This document shows, piece after piece, positions 55,842 to 64,000 of a stretch of 64,000 nt of DNA (position 1 is the stretch's first letter; each line of letters opens with the position of its first letter). The stretch is from Pseudomonas sp. TNT3 (GTDB lineage Bacteria > Pseudomonadota > Gammaproteobacteria > Pseudomonadales > Pseudomonadaceae), in the NCBI RefSeq assembly GCF_010095445.2, contig NZ_WFGV02000017.1, forward strand, positions 40,963 to 104,962, written 5' to 3'. The notes beneath the pieces were generated by a model, which did not search any database, was not told where the DNA came from, and saw only the letters and a list, made by a program, of their open reading frames with translations. The position numbers and the translations under genes are program-made.

Positions 55842-56579
55842 GTGAACAAGTGGTTGATTCCAGCGGTTACCGCCGTGGCTTTGCTCAGCGGTTGTTCCAC
55901 CGTGCAGCGTGGTTCGATTCCGGTAGTGGATTCGGGCAGCGCCGTGTCGAACAGCGAACGTATTCAGACAAATGGCGGTTTCCGTCAGACGACAGTGAAA
56001 CGTCCTGCACAAGCCCAGGCCCAGGCGATCCCGCAAGGTGATACCGGTGTAGTGGTCATGGTGCCCGGTGGCGGGGCGGTAGCATCGGCGCCGATCAGTA
56101 CGTCGCCGATCACGCCTGGCCCTATTACTCCGGGGCCGATCGACACTTCGCCAGTGCAGTCGGCGCCGATCAATCAGGGTAGCTACAGCATGCCGTCGAC
56201 GCCGAGCGGCATTCCCTCCGCCAGTACGGGAGGGGGCTTGTCTGCTGATGAGCAACTGGATGGTCCGGTATTGGCGCTGTTGACGACCGCGCAGCAGCAA
56301 CAGGCCGGTGGTGATCTGAACGGTGCGTCGTCCAGTCTTGAGCGTGCTCAGCGAGTGGCGCCTCGGGAACCGCAGGTGCTTTATCGTCTGGCTCAGGTCC
56401 GCATGGCCCAAGGCGATGCGGCACAGGCTGAGCAGTTCGCGCGACGTGGCCTGACCATGGCCAACGGTCGTCCGGATCTTCAGGCCAGTTTGTGGGGGTT
56501 GATCGCTCAGGCGCGTGAAAAACAGGGCGATTCCGCTGGCGCCGCATTGGCCCGTCAGAAGGCCAAGGTTTCGCTGTGA
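55842..56579 (+). CDS. TPR-containing lipoprotein
   Basis: A 245-residue protein with lipobox LLSGC (Cys18), a Pro/Thr/Ile-rich linker, then at least three TPR-type helical repeats from about residue 140 (NGASSSLERAQRVAPREPQVLYRLAQVRMAQGDAAQAEQ, described as character). It lies directly after mrcB (17 bases) and overlaps YqcC by one base. A role with PBP1b is possible by position but not shown. Confidence 0.8.
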   Translation: MNKWLIPAVTAVALLSGCSTVQRGSIPVVDSGSAVSNSERIQTNGGFRQTTVKRPAQAQAQAIPQGDTGVVVMVPGGGAVASAPISTSPITPGPITPGPIDTSPVQSAPINQGSYSMPSTPSGIPSASTGGGLSADEQLDGPVLALLTTAQQQQAGGDLNGASSSLERAQRVAPREPQVLYRLAQVRMAQGDAAQAEQFARRGLTMANGRPDLQASLWGLIAQAREKQGDSAGAALARQKAKVSL

Positions 56580-56914
56580 TGGACGAACGCTTCCCGAAGA
56601 TCGCCGAACAGTTGCTGTTGATCGAGCGCGAGTTGCGTGTTCAGGGCTGGTGGGACGAGGTTTCTCCATCGGTCGAAGCGCTTTCCAGTGTCGAGCCCTT
56701 TTCGGTCGACACCCTGGATTTCGAGCAATGGCTGCAATGGATCTTCCTGCCGAGGATGAAAGTGATCCTGGAGCAGGATCTACCGTTGCCCAATGCCTCG
56801 GGGATTCAGGAAATGGCCGAGATGGTTTTCGCTGCCCGTAACGTCCAGGGCAAAGATCGTCAATTGCAGGTGCTGCTCAAAGAGTTCGACCTGCTGATCA
56901 CGGCCTCGCGATAA
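56579..56914 (+). CDS. YqcC family protein
   Basis: A 111-residue protein (starting MDERFPKIAEQLLLIEREL). It is all-helical, belonging to the DUF446/YqcC family, with the LDFEQWLQWIFLPRM segment diagnostic. In E. coli yqcC lies beside the pseudouridine synthase truC; here it follows a TPR lipoprotein. Its start overlaps the stop of the preceding gene by one base (TGATG). The function is unknown. Confidence 0.88.
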   Translation: MDERFPKIAEQLLLIERELRVQGWWDEVSPSVEALSSVEPFSVDTLDFEQWLQWIFLPRMKVILEQDLPLPNASGIQEMAEMVFAARNVQGKDRQLQVLLKEFDLLITASR

Positions 56915-56950
56915 GGCCGATTCATTGTTGGATCTGTAAGGCTTGTAGGA

Positions 56951-57036
56951 GCTGTCGAGTGAAACGAGGCTGCGATCTTTTGATCTTGTTCTTGAAAAGC
57001 AAAATCGAATATCACAGCCTCGTTTCACTCGGCAGC
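56951..57036. repeat. Degenerate REP-like inverted repeat
   Basis: Arms 56951-56976 and 57011-57036 are reverse complements with two mismatches around GAGTGAAACGAGGCTG. It shares the AGGCTGCGATCTTTTGATCT segment with the repeat at 29277 but has a different arm core. Confidence 0.75.
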
Positions 57037-57058
57037 GCATACAGCTATCTATCCGCAC

Positions 57059-57472
57059 CTATTGGCAGTTCTCCGCAATCTGTTTCTGTGCTTCGCTTGT
57101 TCGCTCCTGGCGCTGTTGATCGGTCAGGCGACGCATCTCGCCATCCACATCCTCTCGTAACCTTGGATTGTTCTGCAGTTGAGCAAGGTTGGTGCGTGCC
57201 TGTTCGCAGAACACTTTCAACTGGGCCTGTTGATCAGCGACCTGCTCTTTCACCGATTTGTCGATTGCCTGCTGATCGCCTATGACGTTGCTGCGTGCAG
57301 GTAGCGTCGATTTGCTTGCAGGCGCAGAGGGCGTGACCACTGTTGTCGACGCCTGGCCTTGGGGTGGTTGAGCGTCGAAATGGGTAACGCCTTGGGCGTC
57401 GACCCATTTATAGATTTGACCGGCCATACACAAAGGGCTGATCAACAGACTGACCATCAATAAAGTTCGCAT
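57059..57472 (-). CDS. DUF4124 periplasmic protein
   Basis: A 137-residue exported protein. A signal peptide (MRTLLMVSLLISPLCMAG) is followed by the DUF4124 beta motif IYKWVDAQGVTHFDAQPP. The remainder is a Ser/Pro-rich linker and a C-terminal coiled-coil (QQAIDKSVKEQVADQQAQLK) with two cysteines. Such proteins are common in Pseudomonas; function is unknown. The start at 57472 is chosen because it opens the signal peptide. Confidence 0.83.
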   Translation of the reverse strand: MRTLLMVSLLISPLCMAGQIYKWVDAQGVTHFDAQPPQGQASTTVVTPSAPASKSTLPARSNVIGDQQAIDKSVKEQVADQQAQLKVFCEQARTNLAQLQNNPRLREDVDGEMRRLTDQQRQERTSEAQKQIAENCQ

Positions 57473-57872
57473 GCCATTTCCTTGCCATGAGTTGCGCAAT
57501 TGAAGCTAACACAGTTGCTGTTTAGCGGTTTTTTCTTGCTTTCTCATGCGCTTACTTCAATAAAGCACATAGACGACTTGACTTGGAGAGGGCGAAACAG
57601 AAGAATCCAAAGTCCGCTGTAGAGGGACTGCCAGAAGCAGACCCACTCAGCAGATCATGAGGCGCACATCCGCGCCGACCTGTTACACCCGCAACGCGTT
57701 ACCTCGCGCTGGGTGGGAAAGGCCCGCAACACTTGGGACGATCCCAATACTTGCTCAGTCAGTGCTGACGTAGTCGGCGACCACCGTCGCTCATGCTCTG
57801 CTGAGAAGTAAACCTATTAAGACCCGTCCTCTTTGATGTGGGCGGTATTCTGGCGTTTTAGAGGTGAACAAC
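57473..57872 (+). promoter_or_regulatory. Long structured leader upstream of ilvI
   Basis: A 400-base interval without a conventional gene. From 57611 onward it contains several hairpins: AGTCC/GGACT (57611-57629), CTGC/GCAG (57628-57640), GGCGC/GCGCC (57661-57676), TTGGGA/TCCCAA (57733-57747) and GTCAG/CTGAC (57758-57769). These are mostly enclosed by a 16-base inverted repeat with one mismatch, CTCAGCAGATCATGAG (57646-57661) and CTCATGCTCTGCTGAG (57790-57805). A 38-codon reading frame (57657-57773) ends in a Leu/Ile/Val cluster. This looks like a regulatory RNA or attenuator of the ilv operon; I do not recognise the family. Confidence 0.6.
57657..57773 (+). other. Candidate leader peptide ORF in the ilvI leader
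   Basis: A 38-codon frame starts at ATG 57657 and stops at TAG 57771. The last 13 codons include Leu, Ile, Ile, Leu, Val and Leu, and rare TTA and ATA codons occur in the frame. The start lies inside the left arm of the long inverted repeat, and the right arm begins 16 bases after the stop. No clear ribosome site precedes it. Translation-coupled attenuation is possible but unproven; overall branched-chain content is not high. Confidence 0.35.
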
Positions 57873-59597
57873 GTGGAGCTTTTATCTGGCGGTGAGATGC
57901 TCGTCCGCTTTTTGCGTGACGAAGGCGTCAAGTACATCTACGGGTACCCGGGTGGTGCTCTTCTTCATGTTTACGATGCGCTGTTCAAAGAACCGGAAGT
58001 GACTCACATCCTGGTTCGTCACGAGCAGGCTGCGACCCATATGGCTGACGGCTATGCCCGCGCAACCGGTAAAGCCGGTGTGGTGCTGGTAACTTCCGGG
58101 CCGGGCGCAACCAATGCCATTACCGGTATTGCCACGGCGTACATGGACTCCATTCCGATGGTGATCATTTCCGGCCAGGTGCCTAGCACTATGGTAGGCA
58201 CCGATGCATTCCAGGAAACCGACATGATCGGTATCTCCCGGCCGATCGTGAAGCACAGCTTCATGATCAAGCATGCTTCGGAAATCCCGGAAGTCATGAA
58301 GAAGGCGTTCTACCTGGCGCAATCCGGTCGTCCTGGTCCGGTCGTTGTCGATATCCCGAAAGACATGACCAACCCGGCCGAGAAGTTCGAATACATTTTC
58401 CCGAAAAAAGCCAAGCTGCGTTCCTACAGCCCGGCTGTCCGCGGTCACTCCGGGCAAATCCGCAAGGCAGCAGAGATGCTCCTGGCAGCCAAACGTCCTG
58501 TGTTGTATGCGGGCGGCGGCGTGATCCTTGGTGGTGGCTCCGCGCCGCTGACCGAGCTGGCGAAGATGCTTAACCTTCCAGTGACCAATACCCTGATGGG
58601 TCTCGGTGCCTACCCTGGCACGGACCGTCAGTTTATCGGCATGCTCGGCATGCACGGCAGCTACACCGCTAACCTGGCGATGCACCATGCCGATGTGATC
58701 CTTGCTGTTGGCGCTCGTTTCGACGATCGCGTGATCAATGGCCCGGCCAAGTTTTGCCCGAACGCCAAGATCATTCACATCGACATCGACCCTGCTTCGA
58801 TTTCCAAGACTATCAAAGCCGACGTGCCTATCGTTGGCCCGGTCGAGAGTGTCCTGACCGAAATGGTCGCGATTCTCAAGGAGATCGGCGAGACCCCGAA
58901 CAAGGAGTCCGTTGCCAGTTGGTGGAAGCAAGTTGACGAATGGCGCGGTGACCGCGGCCTGTTCCCTTATGACAAGGGCGACGGCAGCATCATCAAGCCG
59001 CAGACCGTGATCGAGACCCTGTGCGAAGTGACCAAGGGCGATGCCTATGTCACCTCAGACGTGGGTCAGCACCAGATGTTCGCCGCGCAGTACTACAAGT
59101 TCAACAAGCCGAACCGCTGGATCAACTCCGGTGGCCTGGGCACCATGGGGTTCGGCTTTCCAGCGGCCATGGGGATCAAGTTGAGCTTTCCGGATGATGA
59201 CGTCGCCTGTGTGACGGGCGAGGGCAGCATCCAGATGAACATTCAGGAGTTGTCGACCTGCCTGCAGTACGGTTTGCCGGTAAAAATCGTCATCCTGAAC
59301 AACGGTGTGTTGGGCATGGTTCGCCAGTGGCAGGACATGAGTTATGGCAGTCGCCACTCGCATTCCTACATGGAATCGTTGCCTGACTTCGTCAAGCTGG
59401 CAGAGGCCTATGGTCATGTTGGCGTACGCATCACCGACTCGAAAGATTTGAAGTCGAAGATGGAAGAGGCGTTCGCCATGAAAGACCGTCTGGTGGTTAT
59501 CGATATCTCGGTGGACACCAGCGAGCACGTCTATCCGATGCAGATCAAAGACGGCTCCATGCGCGATATGTGGCTGAGCAAGACGGAGCGTACTTAA
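57873..59597 (+). CDS. ilvI: IlvI, acetolactate synthase large subunit
   Basis: A 574-residue ThDP enzyme. The catalytic Glu lies in [21 protein letters not shown] near residue 50. FAD/ThDP domains follow, with the [15 protein letters not shown]hDP-Mg motif near 445. It condenses pyruvate or ketobutyrate in the first step of valine, leucine and isoleucine synthesis. The GTG at 57873 is chosen because GAGGTGA (57861-57867) sits five bases before it and family proteins begin (V/M)ELLSGGEM; the GTG at 57864 lies inside that ribosome site. It is followed by ilvH with a two-base gap. Confidence 0.96.
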   Translation: MELLSGGEMLVRFLRDEGVKYIYGYPGGALLHVYDALFKEPEVTHILVRHEQAATHMADGYARATGKAGVVLVTSGPGATNAITGIATAYMDSIPMVIISGQVPSTMVGTDAFQETDMIGISRPIVKHSFMIKHASEIPEVMKKAFYLAQSGRPGPVVVDIPKDMTNPAEKFEYIFPKKAKLRSYSPAVRGHSGQIRKAAEMLLAAKRPVLYAGGGVILGGGSAPLTELAKMLNLPVTNTLMGLGAYPGTDRQFIGMLGMHGSYTANLAMHHADVILAVGARFDDRVINGPAKFCPNAKIIHIDIDPASISKTIKADVPIVGPVESVLTEMVAILKEIGETPNKESVASWWKQVDEWRGDRGLFPYDKGDGSIIKPQTVIETLCEVTKGDAYVTSDVGQHQMFAAQYYKFNKPNRWINSGGLGTMGFGFPAAMGIKLSFPDDDVACVTGEGSIQMNIQELSTCLQYGLPVKIVILNNGVLGMVRQWQDMSYGSRHSHSYMESLPDFVKLAEAYGHVGVRITDSKDLKSKMEEAFAMKDRLVVIDISVDTSEHVYPMQIKDGSMRDMWLSKTERT

Positions 59598-59599
59598 TC

Positions 59600-60091
59600 A
59601 TGCGGCACATTATTTCCTTGCTTCTGGAAAACGAACCTGGCGCTCTGTCTCGTGTAGTCGGCCTGTTCTCGCAGCGCAACTACAACATCGAAAGCCTGAC
59701 AGTGGCACCGACCGAAGACCCGACACTGTCGCGTCTGACGTTGACCACGGTTGGTCATGACGAAGTGATCGAGCAGATCACCAAAAACCTGAACAAGTTG
59801 ATTGAAGTGGTCAAATTGGTCGACCTGTCGGAGAGTGCTCACATCGAGCGCGAGCTGATGCTGGTCAAGGTCAAGGCCACCGGCGCCCAGCGCGCCGAGA
59901 TCAAGCGCACTACCGATATTTATCGTGGGCAGATCGTCGATGTCAGCGCCAGCGTGTATACCGTTCAACTGACCGGTACCAGCGACAAGCTCGACAGCTT
60001 CATTCAGTCCATTGGCACTGCCTCGATTCTGGAAACCGTCCGCAGTGGCGTGACCGGGATTGCTCGCGGCGACAAAGTACTCAGCATCTAA
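59600..60091 (+). CDS. ilvH: IlvH, acetolactate synthase small (regulatory) subunit
   Basis: A 163-residue subunit. An N-terminal ACT domain (MRHIISLLLENEPGALSRVVGLFSQRNYNIESL, character only) binds valine, and a C-terminal ALS-small domain follows. It activates IlvI and makes it sensitive to valine. It starts two bases after the ilvI stop and precedes ilvC by 48 bases, the standard ilvIHC order. Confidence 0.96.
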   Translation: MRHIISLLLENEPGALSRVVGLFSQRNYNIESLTVAPTEDPTLSRLTLTTVGHDEVIEQITKNLNKLIEVVKLVDLSESAHIERELMLVKVKATGAQRAEIKRTTDIYRGQIVDVSASVYTVQLTGTSDKLDSFIQSIGTASILETVRSGVTGIARGDKVLSI

Positions 60092-60130
60092 ACCAAATTA
60101 GTGAATGGCCTGAACGGCCTGGATATATAG

Positions 60131-61156
<1,026 letters not shown>

Positions 61157-61173
61157 GTCGCACGGTTGAACGG

Positions 61174-61199
61174 AAAACGCGGCCTAGGCCGCGTTTTTT
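61174..61199 (+). terminator. Intrinsic terminator of the ilv operon
   Basis: AAAACGCGGCC and GGCCGCGTTTTTT form a stem with a TA loop, directly after ilvC, with a T-run of six. Confidence 0.9.
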
Positions 61200-61300
61200 C
61201 GTTTGGGAGTCCGGTTCTGGTATAAAGCTGCATCGTTTGTGGCCGAACCGTCGTCCCAGACACTTGTCGAAACTTTCCACCCTGTTGCAAGGTAATGTCC

Positions 61301-62155
61301 ATGAGCGAACGTCCCGAAGAGCCAAACCAGGCTTCTGACGCCGAAAGCCTGCTGCCCATCGATGAACATATCGAAGAAGGGCATGACGCTGAAGGTCGTA
61401 AAGTCCGGCATCGTGGTATCTATCTTCTGCCGAATCTTTTCACTACTGCGAATCTGTTCGCAGGGTTTTATTCCATCATCAATTCGATGAGCGCCCAGGC
61501 GGCATTGAGTGCGGGTGATTCAGTCAATGCGAGCAAGTATTTTGCTTTCGCTGCGATTGCGATCTTTGTCGCCATGGTCCTCGACGGGCTTGATGGCCGT
61601 GTTGCTCGCATGACCAATACACAAAGCGCTTTCGGCGCCGAGTACGACTCTTTGTCGGACATGGTTGCCTTTGGTGTTGCGCCGGCATTGCTGGCGTTTG
61701 GCTGGGCGTTGGGCGACATGGGCAAGGTTGGCTGGATGGTTGCCTTCATCTATGTAGCTGGCGCTGCTTTGCGCTTGGCACGCTTCAACACTCAGGTTGG
61801 CACTGCGGATAAGCGCTACTTCATCGGTCTGGCCAGTCCGGCTGCTGCGGGTGTAGTTGCTGGTATTGTCTGGGCCTTCAGCGATTACGGCATCCAGGGC
61901 TCCAAGATGTCTTTCCTGGTGGCATTGATGGTTGCCGCTGCCGGTATGCTGATGGTCAGTAACATCAAGTACAACAGCTTCAAGGAGCTGGATCTGAAGG
62001 GGCGTGTCCCTTTCGTGGCGATCCTGGCTGTGGTCCTGGTATTTGCCGTTGTGTTCAGTGATCCGCCGCGCATTTTGCTGCTGGTTTTCCTTGCCTATGC
62101 AGCCTCTGGTCCGGTGCAATATCTCTTAAGACTTCGCCGGCACAAGAACGCGTAA
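61301..62155 (+). CDS. pssA: PssA, CDP-diacylglycerol-serine O-phosphatidyltransferase
   Basis: A 284-residue polytopic membrane enzyme. The CDP-alcohol phosphotransferase motif D-G-x2-A-R-x8-G-x3-D-x3-D is present as [26 protein letters not shown]. About six hydrophobic segments follow. It makes phosphatidylserine, precursor of phosphatidylethanolamine. The start at 61301 ([10 protein letters not shown]) has AAGG eight bases upstream, so it is favoured over the ATG at 61295. It lies after the ilv terminator. Confidence 0.94.
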   Translation: MSERPEEPNQASDAESLLPIDEHIEEGHDAEGRKVRHRGIYLLPNLFTTANLFAGFYSIINSMSAQAALSAGDSVNASKYFAFAAIAIFVAMVLDGLDGRVARMTNTQSAFGAEYDSLSDMVAFGVAPALLAFGWALGDMGKVGWMVAFIYVAGAALRLARFNTQVGTADKRYFIGLASPAAAGVVAGIVWAFSDYGIQGSKMSFLVALMVAAAGMLMVSNIKYNSFKELDLKGRVPFVAILAVVLVFAVVFSDPPRILLLVFLAYAASGPVQYLLRLRRHKNA

Positions 62156-62164
62156 CATCCCTCA

Positions 62165-62210
62165 TACTCCGCAGTCTATTGGTGTATCTGTTCTCCAATA
62201 CTGCGGAGTA
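62165..62210 (+). promoter_or_regulatory. Hairpin enclosing the msrP ribosome-binding site
   Basis: TACTCCGCAG (62165-62174) pairs exactly with CTGCGGAGTA (62201-62210), and TATTGG (62177-62182) with CCAATA (62195-62200), leaving a 2-base bulge and 12-base loop. The right arm holds the GGAG Shine-Dalgarno, and the hairpin ends three bases before the msrP ATG. No T-run follows, so it is not a normal terminator for pssA. It may control translation of msrPQ. Confidence 0.75.
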
Positions 62211-62213
62211 GCC

Positions 62214-63227
62214 ATGCTGATCAAAGTCCCTAAAGCGTCCGACTGCTCTGAGTCTGACGTTACGCCTGAATCCCTCTATCTTTCCCGTCGCAATGTGCTC
62301 GGTGCTGCCGTGGCCGGCCTGGCTGTGAGCAGTCTTCCTCGCTGGGCTTCTGCTGATGAGGCTGCGCGGTATGCCGGCGTCGAGCCTGGCAAGGCGCCTT
62401 CCTGGTTTGCCGACAAGCTACCGTCCACTAAATGGGGGGCGGTGAACGTCAAGGATGAGGCTATCACCCCGTTCAAGGACGCGACCCACTACAACAACTT
62501 CTATGAATTTGGTACCGATAAAGGTGATCCGGCGGCGAATGCCGGTGCGCTGAAGACCGAGCCATGGAGCGTCGTGGTGGATGGGGAGGTGGGTAAGCCG
62601 GGGCGGTATGCACTGGAAGATTTCATGAAGCCCTACCATTTAGAGGAGCGGATATACCGACTCCGCTGTGTGGAGGCGTGGTCGATGGTCATTCCCTGGA
62701 TCGGATTCCCCATTTCGGCGTTACTCAAAGAAGTCGAGCCAACCTCCAGCGCCAAATACATCCGCTTCGAAACCCTGCAGGACCCCACGAGCATGCCGGG
62801 CCAGCGTTCCGGTTTTGCGTTGATCGACTGGCCTTATATAGAAGGGCTGCGCCTGGATGAGGCGATGAATCCGTTGGCGATTCTTGCGGTGGGCATGTAT
62901 GGGCGAGAGTTGCCTAATCAGAACGGTGCGCCGCTGCGTTTGGTGGTGCCCTGGAAGTACGGCTTCAAGAGCGTCAAATCCATCGTGCGTATCAGTCTGG
63001 TGAGCGAGCAGCCGAAAACGACCTGGCAGAGTATCGCTGCCGATGAGTATGGCTTCTATGCGAATGTGAATCCCGAAGTAGATCATCCTCGCTGGACCCA
63101 GGCACGCGAGCGCAGATTGCCGAGTGGTCTGTTCAAACCCAATGTGCGCGACACCCAAATGTTCAACGGCTATGCGGATGAAGTCGCTTCCTTATATGCA
63201 GGGCTCGATCTGCGGAAGAATTACTGA
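62214..63227 (+). CDS. msrP: MsrP, periplasmic methionine-sulfoxide reductase catalytic subunit
   Basis: A 337-residue molybdoenzyme. The N-terminal Tat signal is [17 protein letters not shown], with Arg25-Arg26. The molybdenum-ligating Cys is Cys152 in [14 protein letters not shown]. It reduces methionine sulfoxide in periplasmic proteins, receiving electrons from MsrQ. It overlaps msrQ by one base. A strong hairpin buries its ribosome site. Confidence 0.96.
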   Translation: MLIKVPKASDCSESDVTPESLYLSRRNVLGAAVAGLAVSSLPRWASADEAARYAGVEPGKAPSWFADKLPSTKWGAVNVKDEAITPFKDATHYNNFYEFGTDKGDPAANAGALKTEPWSVVVDGEVGKPGRYALEDFMKPYHLEERIYRLRCVEAWSMVIPWIGFPISALLKEVEPTSSAKYIRFETLQDPTSMPGQRSGFALIDWPYIEGLRLDEAMNPLAILAVGMYGRELPNQNGAPLRLVVPWKYGFKSVKSIVRISLVSEQPKTTWQSIAADEYGFYANVNPEVDHPRWTQARERRLPSGLFKPNVRDTQMFNGYADEVASLYAGLDLRKNY

Positions 63228-63847
63228 TGCGTTATCCGTTCTGGCGTATCGGGATTTTCATCGCTGCGGCGATGTGGCCTGTACTTTGGCTTTATCAGGC
63301 TTGGGAGGATGTACTGGGTCCTGATCCCGGGAAGGTGCTGGTCGACCGCTTGGGGCAGGGAACGCTGGTGTTGCTCCTGATTACCTTGAGCATGACGCCT
63401 TTGCAGAAGCTTACCGGTTGGGCGGGGTGGGTAGCTGTACGGCGTCAACTGGGTCTTTGGTGTTTTGCATATGTGGTGCTGCATCTGAGCGGCTATACCG
63501 CTTTTATCCTCGGGTTCGATTGGTCGCAGCTGGGTGTCGAATTGCGCAAGCGGCCTTACATTATTGTCGGAGTGCTGGGGTTTCTCGGTTTGTTGGTGTT
63601 GGCAGTGACCTCTAATCGGTTCAGTCAGCGCCGTTTGGGGGGGCGATGGAAGAAGCTGCATCGCCTGGTCTATGTGATCCTCGGGCTTGGCTTGCTGCAT
63701 ATGCTGTGGATCGTGCGCGCTGACTTGAAGGAGTGGGTGATCTACGCCTCTATAGGCGTACTGCTATTGGTGATGCGAATCCCCTGTGTAAGCCGCCGAA
63801 TTCCACGATTAACCAATAAAAAGGGATCTTCTGCACGAAAGGCGTAA
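63227..63847 (+). CDS. msrQ: MsrQ, heme-binding membrane subunit of the MsrPQ system
   Basis: A 206-residue membrane protein with about six helices of the ferric-reductase-like domain. Conserved histidines lie in [13 protein letters not shown] and [21 protein letters not shown], heme b ligands. It passes electrons from the quinone pool or flavin reductase to MsrP. It starts one base inside the msrP stop. It is followed by a strong sigma-70 promoter, probably for an rRNA operon. Confidence 0.94.
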   Translation: MRYPFWRIGIFIAAAMWPVLWLYQAWEDVLGPDPGKVLVDRLGQGTLVLLLITLSMTPLQKLTGWAGWVAVRRQLGLWCFAYVVLHLSGYTAFILGFDWSQLGVELRKRPYIIVGVLGFLGLLVLAVTSNRFSQRRLGGRWKKLHRLVYVILGLGLLHMLWIVRADLKEWVIYASIGVLLLVMRIPCVSRRIPRLTNKKGSSARKA

Positions 63848-63854
63848 TTAAGGG

Positions 63855-63882
63855 TTGACGGCAGATTCAGGATGTCTATAAT
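63855..63882 (+). promoter_or_regulatory. Strong sigma-70 promoter, probably rRNA operon P1
   Basis: TTGACG (63855-63860), a 16-base spacer and TATAAT (63877-63882) are followed by the GC-rich discriminator TCGCCCC. The downstream leader (about 63890-64000) resembles Pseudomonas 16S rRNA operon leaders. The 16S gene itself is beyond the window. In P. aeruginosa an rRNA operon lies at this place, after msrQ. Confidence 0.75.
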
Positions 63883-63889
63883 TCGCCCC

Positions 63890-64000
63890 ACTTCCGGCGC
63901 AGTCGAAACGGAAAACTCCTTGGTAAACAAAGAGTTACGCAGTTTTCGGCAGTGAGTTGCTTCAGGTCATCGAAGCGCGAAAGGAGTTGAAAAAGAGGTG
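63890..64000 (+). other. Probable 5' leader of an rRNA operon (truncated by window)
   Basis: This segment follows the promoter and carries ACTCCTTGGTAAACAAAGAG and CAGTGAGTTGCTTCAGGTCA, which I recognise as typical of Pseudomonas pre-16S leaders with tandem promoters. The ribosomal RNA starts outside the window, so identity rests on leader similarity and synteny. Confidence 0.6.

Noticed and set aside
57864..57872. The earlier GTG for ilvI at 57864
   Set aside because: It lies inside the GAGGTGA ribosome site; the GTG at 57873 has correct spacing and family length.

Overview
The window is core chromosome of a Pseudomonas, most likely from the P. fluorescens group. The evidence is the protein sequences, a gene order that largely follows the P. 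aeruginosa PA4690-PA4733 and PA4525-PA4556 blocks, and Pseudomonas-specific elements: the CbrAB/CrcZ catabolite control locus, a PrrF iron-responsive sRNA, and dispersed REP-like inverted repeats. About 58 protein genes, four tRNA genes and two regulatory RNAs are supported. No prophage, insertion sequence, CRISPR array or obvious genomic island is visible.

Layout. Bases 1-6.9 kb hold type IV pilus genes: the 3' end of pilY1, the minor pilin pilE, then thiO, and the pilS-pilR two-component system on the other strand. From 7 to 12.7 kb are bamD, rluD, pgeF and clpB, the last with a sigma-32 type heat-shock promoter. From 12.9 to 13.3 kb is a cluster of tRNA-Asn, tRNA-Pro, tRNA-Lys and a second identical tRNA-Pro. 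From 13.4 to 17.9 kb are an EF-hand protein with an EGKCG-repeat motif, ndh, and small conserved genes. From 17.8 to 23 kb is the pilus assembly operon (pilB-pilC-pilD-coaE-yacG) transcribed away from pilA, which has a sigma-54 promoter; PilR from the first block is its expected activator. From 23.3 to 29.2 kb are a BON-domain protein, a DUF748 protein, an rRNA-type methyltransferase and an MpaB-like oxygenase. From 29.4 to 37.4 kb are acs, pgi, panC-panB, folK and pcnB. From 37.5 to 44.4 kb are the sRNA CrcZ, cbrB, cbrA, the small gene cbrX, gluQ and dksA.

From 44.7 to 51.7 kb are an aminotransferase-sfsA pair, a Rieske protein, a Fur-type heme uptake operon (substrate-binding protein, permease, ATPase, ChaN lipoprotein) and a single-copy PrrF sRNA with its own Fur box. 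From 51.8 to 57.5 kb are an APH/ATPase fusion, mrcB and small genes. From 57.6 to 61.2 kb is the ilvI-ilvH-ilvC operon behind a long, apparently structured leader. The window closes with pssA, msrP-msrQ, and the promoter and leader of what is probably an rRNA operon.

Functional links inside the window: CbrA/CbrB should drive CrcZ from a well-matched sigma-54 promoter, and CrcZ relieves Hfq/Crc repression; the acs ribosome-binding region carries a CA-type motif that could make it a target. Fur would jointly control heme import and PrrF. The least explained signals are the ilvI leader (57.6-57.8 kb), a hairpin burying the msrP Shine-Dalgarno, a sigma-54-like promoter with an upstream palindrome before the BON gene, and the EF-hand/EGKCG protein. 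No wholly new multi-gene system is evident.
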